From a virus, in IMG/VR virus record IMGVR_UViG_3300008107_005910, positions 1-64,000 of that record: a stretch of DNA of 64,000 bases; one strand, 5' to 3'. Numbering within the stretch: position 1 is the stretch's first letter; the number at the start of each line of letters is the position of its first letter. Shown here one piece after another: positions 13,919-22,697 of this stretch. The position numbers were made by a program, and so were the translations under genes. A model generated the notes under the pieces. That model was not told the origin of the DNA and did no database searches. It saw only the letters and a list, made by a program, of their open reading frames with translations.

Positions 13919-14254
13919 TCATCTCCAACGCATTAGGAACCAAGTTCTATCTTTATCATTACGAAACCAAAAACGTCGATTGTTTTTATACCAACGCTGA
14001 TCTGGCTCTGGAGCTGTTTTTTCCTCCCACATAGGAGAACCAGCTGACCCAAACGTATCTAAACACCATTGTTCCATTTCTTTCCAATTACCACCAATAG
14101 GTTCTACGCAGTAATATCTACTACCGTAGACTTTGCCTTCACTAAGTATTAACTCTTCTATTGGACGGTTACACAAATCATCCATTAGCCGTTTGATAGC
14201 TTGATTAGTCCAATAACTTTTCCCTGCACCCCGTCCTGATAATATAACTTTCAT
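13919..14254 (-). CDS. Array member 5 with P-loop-like N-terminus
   Basis: 111 residues. MKVILSGRGAGKSYW looks like a Walker A loop followed by a helix, unusual in so small a protein. The C-terminal part is FWFRNDKDRTWFLMRW. This could be a fragment of an NTPase joined to the array motif. Stop-start overlap with the upstream gene by one base. Confidence 0.55.
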   Translation of the reverse strand: MKVILSGRGAGKSYWTNQAIKRLMDDLCNRPIEELILSEGKVYGSRYYCVEPIGGNWKEMEQWCLDTFGSAGSPMWEEKTAPEPDQRWYKNNRRFWFRNDKDRTWFLMRWR

Positions 14255-14520
14255 TAACAGTCCTCATTGTCCAATGTATCATACAGTTTAGTATGGTATT
14301 TGAGCAAAAACATAGTTTTAAATTTTTCGTCGTAGAAATCTAAATGTATAAGAGTTTTGTACCTAACCATTCCAGGTTCCCATGCAGTATGTTCTCTTGT
14401 GGTAAATCCTAATTTTCTACGCATTTTTTCTCTTATCATATAGATACTAGGTGGATGATCTCTTTTAATATTTTCTAAGATTTCATTCCATTCTTTTTTA
14501 GTATAGATAAGGGGTTTCAT
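14254..14520 (-). CDS. Array member 6
   Basis: 88 residues from ATG 14520; a TTG at 14541 would add seven residues but has no better support. Basic N-terminal half, then LIHLDFYDEKFKTMFLLKYH, the shared motif with Tyr in place of Trp and a 12-residue tail. Unknown function. Confidence 0.52.
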   Translation of the reverse strand: MKPLIYTKKEWNEILENIKRDHPPSIYMIREKMRRKLGFTTREHTAWEPGMVRYKTLIHLDFYDEKFKTMFLLKYHTKLYDTLDNEDC

Positions 14521-14550
14521 ACTATATTGTAGCAAAAACAAAAAGTTAAA

Positions 14551-14757
14551 TCAAGAACTCCAACGCAATAAAAATAATGTGATTTGTTCAGGATTTACAA
14601 AGCGAAACATATCCCAACTTGTTCGTACTCCGCAATTATTGGCATTGCACCAATTTTGTATTTCAGTGATGACTTCATCTTTATAAGTTCCTCCGTCAAC
14701 GATTCGCAATGTCAACGGTTTAACTTTTTCAAATTTCAAGTCCGTTGTCTTTGGCAT
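14551..14757 (-). CDS. Array member 7
   Basis: 68 residues from ATG 14757, chosen because earlier in-frame starts would overlap the upstream gene by 53-110 bases. It contains NWCNANNCGVRTSWDMFRF and ends EQITLFLLRWSS, the shared motif. Unknown function. Confidence 0.52.
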   Translation of the reverse strand: MPKTTDLKFEKVKPLTLRIVDGGTYKDEVITEIQNWCNANNCGVRTSWDMFRFVNPEQITLFLLRWSS

Positions 14758-15160
14758 ATTGTGTAGCACGTTCTTCTTCATGTTTGTCACACAAAGTACG
14801 TATCCATCCTCTGCCTTGTCGAGTTCCAGGAGAGCCACAACTTTCGCAAGTTACACCACTCATAGATTCTGCCATTGCAATTAGACCATGAATATAATCG
14901 TCACCGCCAGAGATATAAAAACGAAGTGTTCCAAACTTTTCTTTAACTTGTTTGACTACGACTTGTGTGATAACTTCTTCGTTTTTATTTTTCCAATCAA
15001 TATGACTTTGAATATTAGCACATAAATTATCAATTATATTAAACCAACCATCCCCACAGGTGAAACCCCAACACATTGCAGTTTGAGACATTGGCAAGTC
15101 TCTTTCAAAAAACAGCTTTGGATACTTTTTACACAATAGTTCATCAAGCTCTTTTTTCAT
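14729..15160 (-). CDS. Conserved phage protein with CxxC zinc site
   Basis: 143 residues. KEKFGTLRFYISGGDDYIHG in the middle and TCESCGSPG...TLCDKHEEE at the C-terminus give a probable zinc site (CxxC plus CxxxH). This arrangement is frequent in uncharacterised phage proteins. Overlaps neighbours at both ends. Confidence 0.6.
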   Translation of the reverse strand: MKKELDELLCKKYPKLFFERDLPMSQTAMCWGFTCGDGWFNIIDNLCANIQSHIDWKNKNEEVITQVVVKQVKEKFGTLRFYISGGDDYIHGLIAMAESMSGVTCESCGSPGTRQGRGWIRTLCDKHEEERATQYAKDNGLEI

Positions 15161-15668
15161 GTTTCTTTTTTCCGTAATATCTTTTTGGTTTTTCAGATAA
15201 TGTATTCACTCTATACATTTCTTTGTTCTGCCGTATGGATCTTTCAATTGCGGCATTAACTTCTTCTGGGGTTGGGTCGTAAATGTCTAATACTTCAGTA
15301 ATCTCTGTTTTAGTTTCTTCAATGTCTACTATTGTATTTTCTGGTAAAAATTGAACTTTTTCAATTTGAGATTCTGGTGGAATTTTTATACCAACTTTTC
15401 CTAAAAACTTTTTAGTTGCAATTTCTTGTCTAATTGATCTGTATGCACCAATAGGTCCTTTAGGATCTTGGCTTATCTGTTCCCATGTTCTAACTTCTAA
15501 TAGAGGTTCAATTTCTGTTGGTATCTCAATAATATAAAATTCTATATCTTTGCTATATCCAGCGTGAGCCAAATCAAAAATATCAATTACCTTACCTTTA
15601 GACAATCTATCACCACCAAGATGTATCCACGCATCTTCATTTAATTCATATTGTTTTTTTATTTTCAT
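15144..15668 (-). CDS. Hypothetical 174-residue protein
   Basis: ATG 15668 is preferred (GAGAG upstream, and it clears the DUF3307 gene). An in-frame GTG-type start at 15752 would overlap that gene. The N-terminal part is strand-rich (AWIHLGGDRLSKGKVIDIF), the C-terminal half acidic then basic (KPKRYYGKKKHEKRA). No family recognised. Confidence 0.5.
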   Translation of the reverse strand: MKIKKQYELNEDAWIHLGGDRLSKGKVIDIFDLAHAGYSKDIEFYIIEIPTEIEPLLEVRTWEQISQDPKGPIGAYRSIRQEIATKKFLGKVGIKIPPESQIEKVQFLPENTIVDIEETKTEITEVLDIYDPTPEEVNAAIERSIRQNKEMYRVNTLSEKPKRYYGKKKHEKRA

Positions 15669-15679
15669 ATCTCTCAGCA

Positions 15680-16048
15680 CTATATTGCTAGTGCTATTAA
15701 TCCTATATATGTTAAGTAGTGCATCAACTGATCTATTCCTAACCAAAACCAAAATGGTTCATCAGATGGTGTTAGGTTTCTGTTCTTGTTGATGTTCATT
15801 TTGGCCCAATCAATGTGATAGTGGACCACCCCGTCAATAAATGCCATCAATAACACTGATATAACGTCAGTAAAGACGGCATAAAAAACTAGACCAGTTA
15901 AAACAGCATGAACAAGAGAATGATATATACCCCACTTGGCTCCATAATTCCCTTTTTCCATTACCATGTTATTGGTCTGAAAAACAAAATCAGCTAGAAA
16001 ATGTTTTAATACTAGAAGAGTAAAAAGAGTTAGAATTGTAGATTCCAT
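15680..16048 (-). CDS. DUF3307-like membrane protein
   Basis: 122 residues with four hydrophobic segments. LKHFLADFVFQTNNMVMEK, HSLVHAVLTGLVF and VHYHIDWAKM keep the conserved His/Asp residues in membrane helices typical of DUF3307 proteins. Function unknown; inner membrane location is likely. Confidence 0.7.
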   Translation of the reverse strand: MESTILTLFTLLVLKHFLADFVFQTNNMVMEKGNYGAKWGIYHSLVHAVLTGLVFYAVFTDVISVLLMAFIDGVVHYHIDWAKMNINKNRNLTPSDEPFWFWLGIDQLMHYLTYIGLIALAI

Positions 16049-16096
16049 AGAAGCCCCTGGGTTATGCCGTAATTTTACAACAATGTCAAGTCAAAG

Positions 16097-16492
16097 TCAA
16101 CCTGGAAGCTCACCAGATTTTGCCAATTTAAGCATTAAGCTATAATGCTCGTAGGCTTTTTTGACTGCGGGGTATTTTTCCTTAAGATACTGCTCTTCTT
16201 CTTTTTGTTGCATCAAAGTTTCAAACATATTGTAATGACCCTTCTCTGCCATATTATTAAACACCTGCTGTTCAAATTTAGCAATTCTGTCTAATTCACT
16301 TTCAGCAATTTCCACTGTGTATAATGGTTCAGTTTCAAAAGTCATCCTATCAGATAGAAATTTATTGTAATCATTTGAAAAAGCAAACATTTCTATATTT
16401 GCTTTACTTAAACGATGAGCACGTTTATTGGTGTCAATAACTTTAACACCGTGCCTACCAATAAAATCCCTTACTTCTTTACTTGGATTCAT
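16097..16492 (-). CDS. Hypothetical 131-residue helical protein
   Basis: ATG 16492 chosen over a GTG at 16513. Its C-terminal KKAYEHYSLMLKLAKSGE resembles the C-terminal KAYKHYKMLEALCEE of the next gene, so both end in a similar helix. Probably virion associated by that similarity. Overlaps the next gene by 14 bases. Confidence 0.5.
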   Translation of the reverse strand: MNPSKEVRDFIGRHGVKVIDTNKRAHRLSKANIEMFAFSNDYNKFLSDRMTFETEPLYTVEIAESELDRIAKFEQQVFNNMAEKGHYNMFETLMQQKEEEQYLKEKYPAVKKAYEHYSLMLKLAKSGELPG

Positions 16493-16949
16493 CTTCGTCT
16501 TTTCTTTCTTCACACAATGCTTCTAACATCTTATAATGCTTGTATGCTTTTTGTAATGCTTCATATTGTTCTAATTTTTTAGGATCTGGAACAAGTATTG
16601 CTAATCTACGTTCTAATGTTTCCATCCACTCACTTAAATCTTTGCCTTTAACTTTGATGTTGCCTTTAAATTCAGCATCACCTTCAACGCTAATACCTGG
16701 ATTGGTTGTTGTAGTAATATATGGAGTTGTGCTCCAAGTACCGTTAGAAATAGTGTAACTAGAACCTGATGTTGTACTTACTGGTAGTGAATATGTGTTG
16801 TAAGTTGAATTATAAGTTGACATGTCAATTGTACCAATTGAATCCCAACCTGTATTTAATGTTATTGTATCAACACTAGATCCGCCACTAATATGATCAC
16901 TGCCTAAATCAATTGTTATATCTTTTATATCAAGATCTTTATCATCCAT
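16479..16949 (-). CDS. Ser/Thr-rich structural protein
   Basis: 156 residues. The N-terminal two thirds are Ser, Thr, Tyr and Gly repeats typical of fibre-like virion proteins. The C-terminus is helical (DLSEWMETLERRLAILVPDPKKLEQYEALQ is split by a Pro). Similar proteins occur in marine T4-like phages. Overlaps the glutaredoxin gene by 8 bases. Confidence 0.6.
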   Translation of the reverse strand: MDDKDLDIKDITIDLGSDHISGGSSVDTITLNTGWDSIGTIDMSTYNSTYNTYSLPVSTTSGSSYTISNGTWSTTPYITTTTNPGISVEGDAEFKGNIKVKGKDLSEWMETLERRLAILVPDPKKLEQYEALQKAYKHYKMLEALCEERKDEDESK

Positions 16950-17184
16950 TTAACACCTCATTGTTGGTTAGATACTGTTTTAATTCAGTAAAGCCGCCAA
17001 TGAGTTTTTCGTCTAAGAAGATTTGTGGAACCGAACGTGCTGTTGGAACTGATTCTAGTAAATCTTCCTTGGTGTAGCCATCACCAATTTTCTTTTCTGT
17101 GTATTCAATACCTTTTGATTTCAATAACGCCTTTGCTTGGTCGCAGTAAGGACAGTTATATTTGCTCCAAACGATTGCTTTCAT
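16942..17184 (-). CDS. Glutaredoxin
   Basis: 80 residues. CPYCDQAKALL carries the redox CxxC, SVPQIFLDEKLIGGFTEL carries the cis-Pro and glutathione-binding Gly pair. Probably donates electrons to the phage ribonucleotide reductase encoded nearby (17385-22196). Confidence 0.92.
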   Translation of the reverse strand: MKAIVWSKYNCPYCDQAKALLKSKGIEYTEKKIGDGYTKEDLLESVPTARSVPQIFLDEKLIGGFTELKQYLTNNEVLNG

Positions 17185-17186
17185 TT

Positions 17187-17372
17187 TTATACCTTTATCT
17201 CTCTCGGTGTACCCACTACAGCACCTTTGCCATACTGAGCTTGCAATAATTTTTTAGCCATAGCTGAAGTGGTAGATTGTGTGATAGTTTTTATTTGTAA
17301 CACACTACCGTTATCCTGTTTGACTCTTATTATTGCTTCAAACGATTTGATAATATCAGAGGCTCGTACCAT
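17187..17372 (-). CDS. Hypothetical 61-residue protein
   Basis: Strand-rich N-terminus and an AKKLLQAQYGKG helix. It lies between glutaredoxin and nrdB with 2- and 12-base gaps, so it is in the nrd transcript. Similar small proteins accompany T4-like phage genes, but no function is known to me. Confidence 0.5.
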   Translation of the reverse strand: MVRASDIIKSFEAIIRVKQDNGSVLQIKTITQSTTSAMAKKLLQAQYGKGAVVGTPREIKV

Positions 17373-17384
17373 TTGTTTTCCTTA

Positions 17385-18485
17385 TTATAACGCAGGCAAT
17401 GCGTTATAGTCAATGCCTTCACTCATAACACCAATTACATAATTGGTACTTTCACTTTCCTGTAAGGCAGTTTGTTTCTTGCTAGTGTCACTATGTTTGT
17501 TAAACCAAGGAATAGGAGTACTCTTTGGTGATGTATTCCAGTATTTAATGCCAATCTGTTTTAAAGCATCAGATGCTGTATAATCAACAAAGTCTTTTAA
17601 GATGTTAGCATTAAGACCAATCACAGGGCCCTTTTGGAAAAGGTAATCTGCCCAGGCTTTTTCTTCACGAATAACATCTCTATAAATCTGCAAAACTTGC
17701 TCTTGACATTCTTGTGCAATTTTGGAAAAACGCGGATCTTCTTTAACAACTTGATTAATCAAATAAGCAGTCCAACCTTTGTGTAATAGTTCGTCTTGCA
17801 GAATCAAGCTAATGATGTTTCCGTTACCAATAAAAATCTTATTCTCTACCATAGCAAGACTAGTAGCAAATGAAACCATAAAGCGGAATGCTTCTAATGC
17901 GTAACTCGCATGTAAAGCGAGCCAAATGGCCTTGATATGAACCTCTTCAGGTACCACTTCGCCAAGCTCTTTCCTGCTGTTGATGATATGCAACTCATCG
18001 TAATAACGTCCAATACTTGATGCCATATCGACAATTTCTTTAGTGTCATGGATTGTGTTGAATACTTCTTTGGGTACATTATATATGTTCCTAATGATGT
18101 GACTGTAACTACGACTATGAATGTTAGTTTCAAAAAATGTCCAGTTATAAACCAATGCTTCTAATTCTGGGAGAGAGACTACAGGGGCAAATACTTGGCT
18201 TGGTCCTCGACCTTGCAAACTATCTAGTGCTGTTTGACGCAAAAGGTTTGAAGTGAAGATATGCTTAACTGCTTCACTAGCATCTTTAAAATCGTTAGCA
18301 TCTTTACTCAATGTAATTTCTTCCGGGACCCAAAAGAACCCACGTGCTGTTGTTTCAAAGTCTGCAATCTTTTTATACTTTACTTCTTCAAAACGCTGAA
18401 TAGTAACTGGACCTGCTGGGTCTAGAAACATCTTGCGGTTTAGGTAGTCTGTCTTTGTGTTTAAGTTATATTGTTGTTTACTCAT
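17385..18485 (-). CDS. nrdB: Ribonucleotide reductase class I, beta subunit
   Basis: 366 residues. FETNIHSRSYSHIIRNIYN carries the Glu/His ligands and the radical Tyr (one residue more between Glu and His than in E. coli by eye). SYALEAFRFMVSF and ILQDELLHKGWTAY carry the later Glu and His ligands. The C-terminal tail that docks on NrdA is present. Together with NrdA it makes dNDPs. Overlaps the next gene by 4 bases. Confidence 0.93.
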   Translation of the reverse strand: MSKQQYNLNTKTDYLNRKMFLDPAGPVTIQRFEEVKYKKIADFETTARGFFWVPEEITLSKDANDFKDASEAVKHIFTSNLLRQTALDSLQGRGPSQVFAPVVSLPELEALVYNWTFFETNIHSRSYSHIIRNIYNVPKEVFNTIHDTKEIVDMASSIGRYYDELHIINSRKELGEVVPEEVHIKAIWLALHASYALEAFRFMVSFATSLAMVENKIFIGNGNIISLILQDELLHKGWTAYLINQVVKEDPRFSKIAQECQEQVLQIYRDVIREEKAWADYLFQKGPVIGLNANILKDFVDYTASDALKQIGIKYWNTSPKSTPIPWFNKHSDTSKKQTALQESESTNYVIGVMSEGIDYNALPAL

Positions 18486-18727
18486 TGTTTATCCTGTTTT
18501 GTTAGTGTTGGATCATTCCAAATATTTCTATTATATACAACTGACTCTTTTAAAAGTCTCCAAGTTTTTTCTTGCGGTGTTTCAGTCCATTCAAAAAATA
18601 AACTATTCATTGGCGGTCTACCAGTTGACTCGTCATATAAATTACGATGAAGGATATATGACTTTAGCCATATTGTTTTCCCACTGGTCATTTTAGTAGG
18701 TAACCAAGCAAACTTAATATTTTCCAC
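18482..18727 (-). CDS. Small protein, paralogue of 13083-13409
   Basis: 81 residues. FAWLPTKMTSGKTIWLKSY matches the Trp-rich segment of the protein at 13083; the rest is charged. Inserted in the nrd region with overlaps on both sides. Function unknown. Confidence 0.5.
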   Translation of the reverse strand: MENIKFAWLPTKMTSGKTIWLKSYILHRNLYDESTGRPPMNSLFFEWTETPQEKTWRLLKESVVYNRNIWNDPTLTKQDKQ

Positions 18728-19337
18728 TAGCTAATACTATTTTACAAATATGCTCTAATCTTTCAATATGCTCGTAAGCACGCCATGGACTAGTATCAAT
18801 TGCTACAACACCGTGACCTTTAATTCCTACGATATCATAGTCAATGTTGCCGTAGTGGTCTAACTTTAGATTTTCGTGGCAACGATCTGCAAGCTCTTGA
18901 CTGATAGGGGGAACATCGCCTACATTTGGCGCAACCTTAGTATAACGACTTAGTTCTGGAAAACTATCAACAATGGTGCTCAAGTCAATGCCGGCGTGCA
19001 TGGCAGCAACACAATATGTAGGATGCACATGTACAACAACCCTAACATCATTGCTGTGCTGACCCATGTTTTTTTGTAGGCCAAAGTGTAAAGGAATCTC
19101 GCCACTTGGTTTTAATGCACTACTGATTTCAGTATAAGGTTCGTCACGCCACATCAAACTACTAACAATCTTAATCTTCTTAAATTGATCAGGTTGTAGT
19201 GTTTGTTTACGTACACCGCTAGGTGTAATATAAAAGTGATCACGGTCGTGATGGCGGATACTGACATTACCATCACGACTAGTAATCCAGTTACGCTTGT
19301 AAGCGTCTACCATAATATCACATATCGTCTCTAGCAT
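18714..19337 (-). CDS. Class II aldolase/adducin-family protein
   Basis: 207 residues. SRDGNVSIRH, VVHVHPTYCVAAMHAG (zinc HxH) and VGIKGHGVVAI (third His) match the class II aldolase fold, including fuculose-1-phosphate aldolase and ribulose-5-phosphate 4-epimerase. The substrate is not predictable. It overlaps SOD by 20 bases. It might feed pentose or short aldehyde metabolism near nucleotide synthesis. Confidence 0.85.
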   Translation of the reverse strand: MLETICDIMVDAYKRNWITSRDGNVSIRHHDRDHFYITPSGVRKQTLQPDQFKKIKIVSSLMWRDEPYTEISSALKPSGEIPLHFGLQKNMGQHSNDVRVVVHVHPTYCVAAMHAGIDLSTIVDSFPELSRYTKVAPNVGDVPPISQELADRCHENLKLDHYGNIDYDIVGIKGHGVVAIDTSPWRAYEHIERLEHICKIVLASGKY

Positions 19338-19869
19338 TTATATGATCCCAATTAATTATTTTCCATTGATTTTCTAAATATTTCTTTTTATCTGCTTGGT
19401 AATCCAATGCCCAGGCATGTTCCCACCAGTCTATTAATAATACAATATCTTTTTTGATTTCATGATTTTTAATAGTTTTTATTTTGCCACTTTTACTAAG
19501 ATAGACCCAACCACTGCCTTGTATACTCATTGCTTCTTTTAAAAATTCATCTTTAAAATCATTAAAAGATTTAAAATGTTTGTTAATAAATTCTTCTATT
19601 TTACCAGTTGGAACATTTTTATTATTTGGTGATTGATATTGTTGAAACAATATATTGTGCAAAAATACACCAGCTTCATTAAAAAATGCATCGCCTTCTC
19701 TTTTATTATATCTTTCAGCGTAGGTCTTTGCTAATTTTTCATAATGATAATTTAACGTGTCTTCTGATATACAAGGATTTAGATCTTGTTTTTTATAAGG
19801 TAAAGGTTTAATAGATAGTTTATCACTCCTACCTTCTGTTATGAATCCTTTTATGAAGTCATAACTCAT
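19318..19869 (-). CDS. sodB: Iron/manganese superoxide dismutase
   Basis: 183 residues. Metal ligands are visible: His in LNYHYEKLAKTY, His in EAGVFLHNILFQQ, and Asp plus His in LLIDWWEHAWALDYQ. GSGWVYLSKSGK and KYLENQWKIINW are further family blocks. It converts superoxide to H2O2 and O2. It overlaps nrdA by 4 bases, so it would be made together with the radical-dependent reductase. It starts with a short phage-style N-terminus and carries no signal peptide. Confidence 0.92.
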   Translation of the reverse strand: MSYDFIKGFITEGRSDKLSIKPLPYKKQDLNPCISEDTLNYHYEKLAKTYAERYNKREGDAFFNEAGVFLHNILFQQYQSPNNKNVPTGKIEEFINKHFKSFNDFKDEFLKEAMSIQGSGWVYLSKSGKIKTIKNHEIKKDIVLLIDWWEHAWALDYQADKKKYLENQWKIINWDHINARDDM

Positions 19870-22196
19870 AGTTTACATGCCTCACAATCTTCGTCTAATT
19901 CTTCTTGATGATAGCCGTTAACATAAGTCCCTAGTGCAGGTGCTACTTCTTCTTGCACTTTACTTCCTGCTTTATTAATTAGACTGTAGTAGAATGTTTT
20001 CAATCCCCACATGTGTGCCTGCATTAAATTCTTAGCAATCAATGTAGTTGGAACTTTTCTATCTGGAAAGTGTGCAGGATTGTAGAATGTATTTGTACTA
20101 ATACTTTGATCTACATAGGCTGCTAATACTGACGCAGTCTTTAGATAACCGTCACAGTCTTTCTGTTCCCACATTAACTGATACTTATTTTTTAATTTTT
20201 GATATTCAGGAACAACTTGTGTAAATGAGCCTGCTTTACTTTCTTTAGTTGAGATCAAGCTCATAGGCATTTCTATTCCATTAGTACTATTAATAACAAC
20301 ACTACTAGACTCAACTGGAGCAATAGCCATAAGAGTAGCATTTCGTACACCATGTTCTTTCATCTCCTTACGTAAGGTTTCCCAGTCAAGCTCAGGAGTA
20401 AAGTCTGCCAGTTCATTAACACCTTTAGAACGTGACTCCCATGGGAAAATGCCTTGGCCGTATCGGGTATGTGAGCTATGCTGACAAGCACCTCTTTCTT
20501 TGGCCAATTCAACAGTTGCTTCTGTTAGATAGAACGCTTGATGTTCCATCCAACTCTTAACTTCTTGTAGTGCATCTTTCTCACCGTACTTGTGTCCACG
20601 TTTAGCATGCCAATAGGCAAGATTAGTAACACCAATACCTAGAGGTTGGATTTCATCATTACTGAGTTTAGATTGTATTGATAAAAAGTCTTGGTAGTCC
20701 AATATATTGCAAAGGCTACGCTGAAGAATACGGCAAGCGCGACGCATGTCTTCCGGATTACGGAAAGCACCCCAGTTGATTGATCCCAACGTGCATAAAG
20801 CGATACGACCAGAATCGTCATCCAAACGTTTAAAGGGCTTAGTAGGTAGTAAAATTTCACAGCAAAGGTTACTCTGATAAATGGTATGATATTCAGGATC
20901 GAAAGGACCTTGATTCATCACGTTGTCAATAAACACTAGATAGATACGTCCAGTGTCAGTTCTTTCTTTTAGTATACCGCTTTTAAATACTTCCTCAGCA
21001 CTCATAGTCTTCTTACGAAGGCCGGCTTGCTTCTCATATTTGACATATAATTCTTCAAATAACTTAGTATCCTTGTAGAAAGCCTCGTACAAATCAGGTA
21101 CTTCATTAGGATCAAAGAAAGTAATATTTTCTTGATTTTTAAAACGACGCCAAAAGAACGCTGATAATACAACTCCGTAGTCCATGTGTCTAACGCGAGT
21201 TTCTTCAGTTCCTTGATTGTTCTTAAGGACAATAAGATCGTCAAACTGATGATGCCAAATAGGATAGAAAACTGTAGCAGATGCGTTTCTAATACCACCT
21301 TGACTGCAACTCCTTAAATCACCAAACCATTTCTTTAAAAATGGAATCATGCCAGTGTGCATGATTTCTCCACCTCTAATAGGACTACCTAGAGGACGTA
21401 AACGACCAATTTCTAAACCTATGCCAGCACGTTTACTAGCATACTTAGCCATCATTTCGCCACTAGCAAAAATGGAGTCAAGATCATCATCACTGCGAAT
21501 GAGTACACAACTACTGAACTGCTTAGTGGGAGTGCCAAGCCCAGCAAGAACAGGAGTAGCGAGAGTAAATAGACCGTCAGAAGCCGCATTGTAGTATTCC
21601 TTTATATAACGCATACGAGCACTATTAGGCTCTTCTTTATGGAACACAGTAGCAGCCGCTACCATGTAACGTATTTGTGGGGTCTCATAAATTTCTTTTG
21701 TAGCACGATTACGTACTAGATATTTTTCAATTAGTTGTTCAATAGCCGCATAAGAATATTCTTCATCCTTATCATGCTCCAACATATCATTCATTTTTTC
21801 CCAATCTTCTTCTGTGTACCACTGTAGAAGTTCTGGAGTATATAAACCAATATCTATATTTTTCTTAACTATTTCGTAGATGTGTGGGACTTGATAATCA
21901 CCATACACATCTTTACGTAACATACTTAATCTTTGTTTTCCTGCAACATATTGATAGTTGGTGTGTCCAATGTCTGGGTTGTGTTCAATGTCAATTAAAT
22001 CAACGATAGCCCTTAATGTGATCTCATCTATTTCTTTTGTTGTAATTCCGTTGTAGAAATGCGGCTGTGCTTTGATTTCAATCATTGACTGACTTACATC
22101 TGCTATCCCTGCACATACTTTAGCTACCTGTGCCTGCCACTTCTCTATCAGTAACGGTTCCTTGCTTCCATTTCTCTTTGTTACTGTGATGGTCAT
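19866..22196 (-). CDS. nrdA: Ribonucleotide reductase class I, alpha subunit
   Basis: 776 residues, close to bacterial NrdA. The N-terminal 90 residues fit an ATP-cone. FSSCVLIRSDDDLDSIF holds the first active Cys. NQGPFDPEYHTIYQSNLCCEI holds the active-site Asn-x-Cys-x-Glu region, and the C-terminal CEACKL is the redox tail re-reduced by glutaredoxin. A late-promoter-like motif lies at 22226-22233. It heads the nrdA-sod-aldolase-nrdB-grx group. Confidence 0.96.
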   Translation of the reverse strand: MTITVTKRNGSKEPLLIEKWQAQVAKVCAGIADVSQSMIEIKAQPHFYNGITTKEIDEITLRAIVDLIDIEHNPDIGHTNYQYVAGKQRLSMLRKDVYGDYQVPHIYEIVKKNIDIGLYTPELLQWYTEEDWEKMNDMLEHDKDEEYSYAAIEQLIEKYLVRNRATKEIYETPQIRYMVAAATVFHKEEPNSARMRYIKEYYNAASDGLFTLATPVLAGLGTPTKQFSSCVLIRSDDDLDSIFASGEMMAKYASKRAGIGLEIGRLRPLGSPIRGGEIMHTGMIPFLKKWFGDLRSCSQGGIRNASATVFYPIWHHQFDDLIVLKNNQGTEETRVRHMDYGVVLSAFFWRRFKNQENITFFDPNEVPDLYEAFYKDTKLFEELYVKYEKQAGLRKKTMSAEEVFKSGILKERTDTGRIYLVFIDNVMNQGPFDPEYHTIYQSNLCCEILLPTKPFKRLDDDSGRIALCTLGSINWGAFRNPEDMRRACRILQRSLCNILDYQDFLSIQSKLSNDEIQPLGIGVTNLAYWHAKRGHKYGEKDALQEVKSWMEHQAFYLTEATVELAKERGACQHSSHTRYGQGIFPWESRSKGVNELADFTPELDWETLRKEMKEHGVRNATLMAIAPVESSSVVINSTNGIEMPMSLISTKESKAGSFTQVVPEYQKLKNKYQLMWEQKDCDGYLKTASVLAAYVDQSISTNTFYNPAHFPDRKVPTTLIAKNLMQAHMWGLKTFYYSLINKAGSKVQEEVAPALGTYVNGYHQEELDEDCEACKL

Positions 22197-22225
22197 TCTA
22201 TCGCCTCTGTCTTTATTAGATTTTT

Positions 22226-22233
22226 TATTTATG
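22226..22233 (-). promoter_or_regulatory. Late-promoter-like motif before nrdA
   Basis: CATAAATA on the minus strand, 30 bases before the nrdA start. It fits NATAAATA, but nrdA is usually early or middle expressed, so function is uncertain. Confidence 0.3.
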
Positions 22234-22261
22234 GTAAAGAAATTTCTCTACCAAGCAATTT

Positions 22262-22687
22262 TTACTTGTAGTCTGGCAATGGTGTTGCCGTTTGTAGCAC
22301 TAACTCTTCCGGTAATTCTAACTCTTCTACCACTTCTCCGTATCGGTAGTTAAGTATTTTATTATCGATGCAACATGTATTATATACTGTTTTATTTGAT
22401 GTGTCTAGATAGGTCCGTATCTCAATTTGACTTTCATTAAAACGCTTAGTTAATTTTAGCGTGTGCCCAATCATCAAATTGATGGTTAAATCATTATATT
22501 TTCCATCTTTGATGATTTGCCAAGGGTCGGGCCAAGTATCAACTCGATATGGGTCTAGATGTTTATTTACCAAAGGAGCCATAGACCAAAACTTGATTGT
22601 ATCTTCAATTGGGCTATGGCTCTCTTCTAATTTATTTCTAAATTTTTTCCAAATGGTAAATTGTTTTTCGTAACTATTTTGAAACAC
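22262..22687 (-). CDS. Hypothetical 141-residue protein
   Basis: Contains the Trp/Pro-rich stretch FWSMAPLVNKHLDPYRVDTWPDPWQIIKD split by charged residues, and a central LMIGHTLKLTKRF strand. Conserved in appearance with T4-like cyanophage proteins. No function is assigned. Confidence 0.6.
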   Translation of the reverse strand: MFQNSYEKQFTIWKKFRNKLEESHSPIEDTIKFWSMAPLVNKHLDPYRVDTWPDPWQIIKDGKYNDLTINLMIGHTLKLTKRFNESQIEIRTYLDTSNKTVYNTCCIDNKILNYRYGEVVEELELPEELVLQTATPLPDYK

Positions 22688-22697
22688 TTATTTCCTA

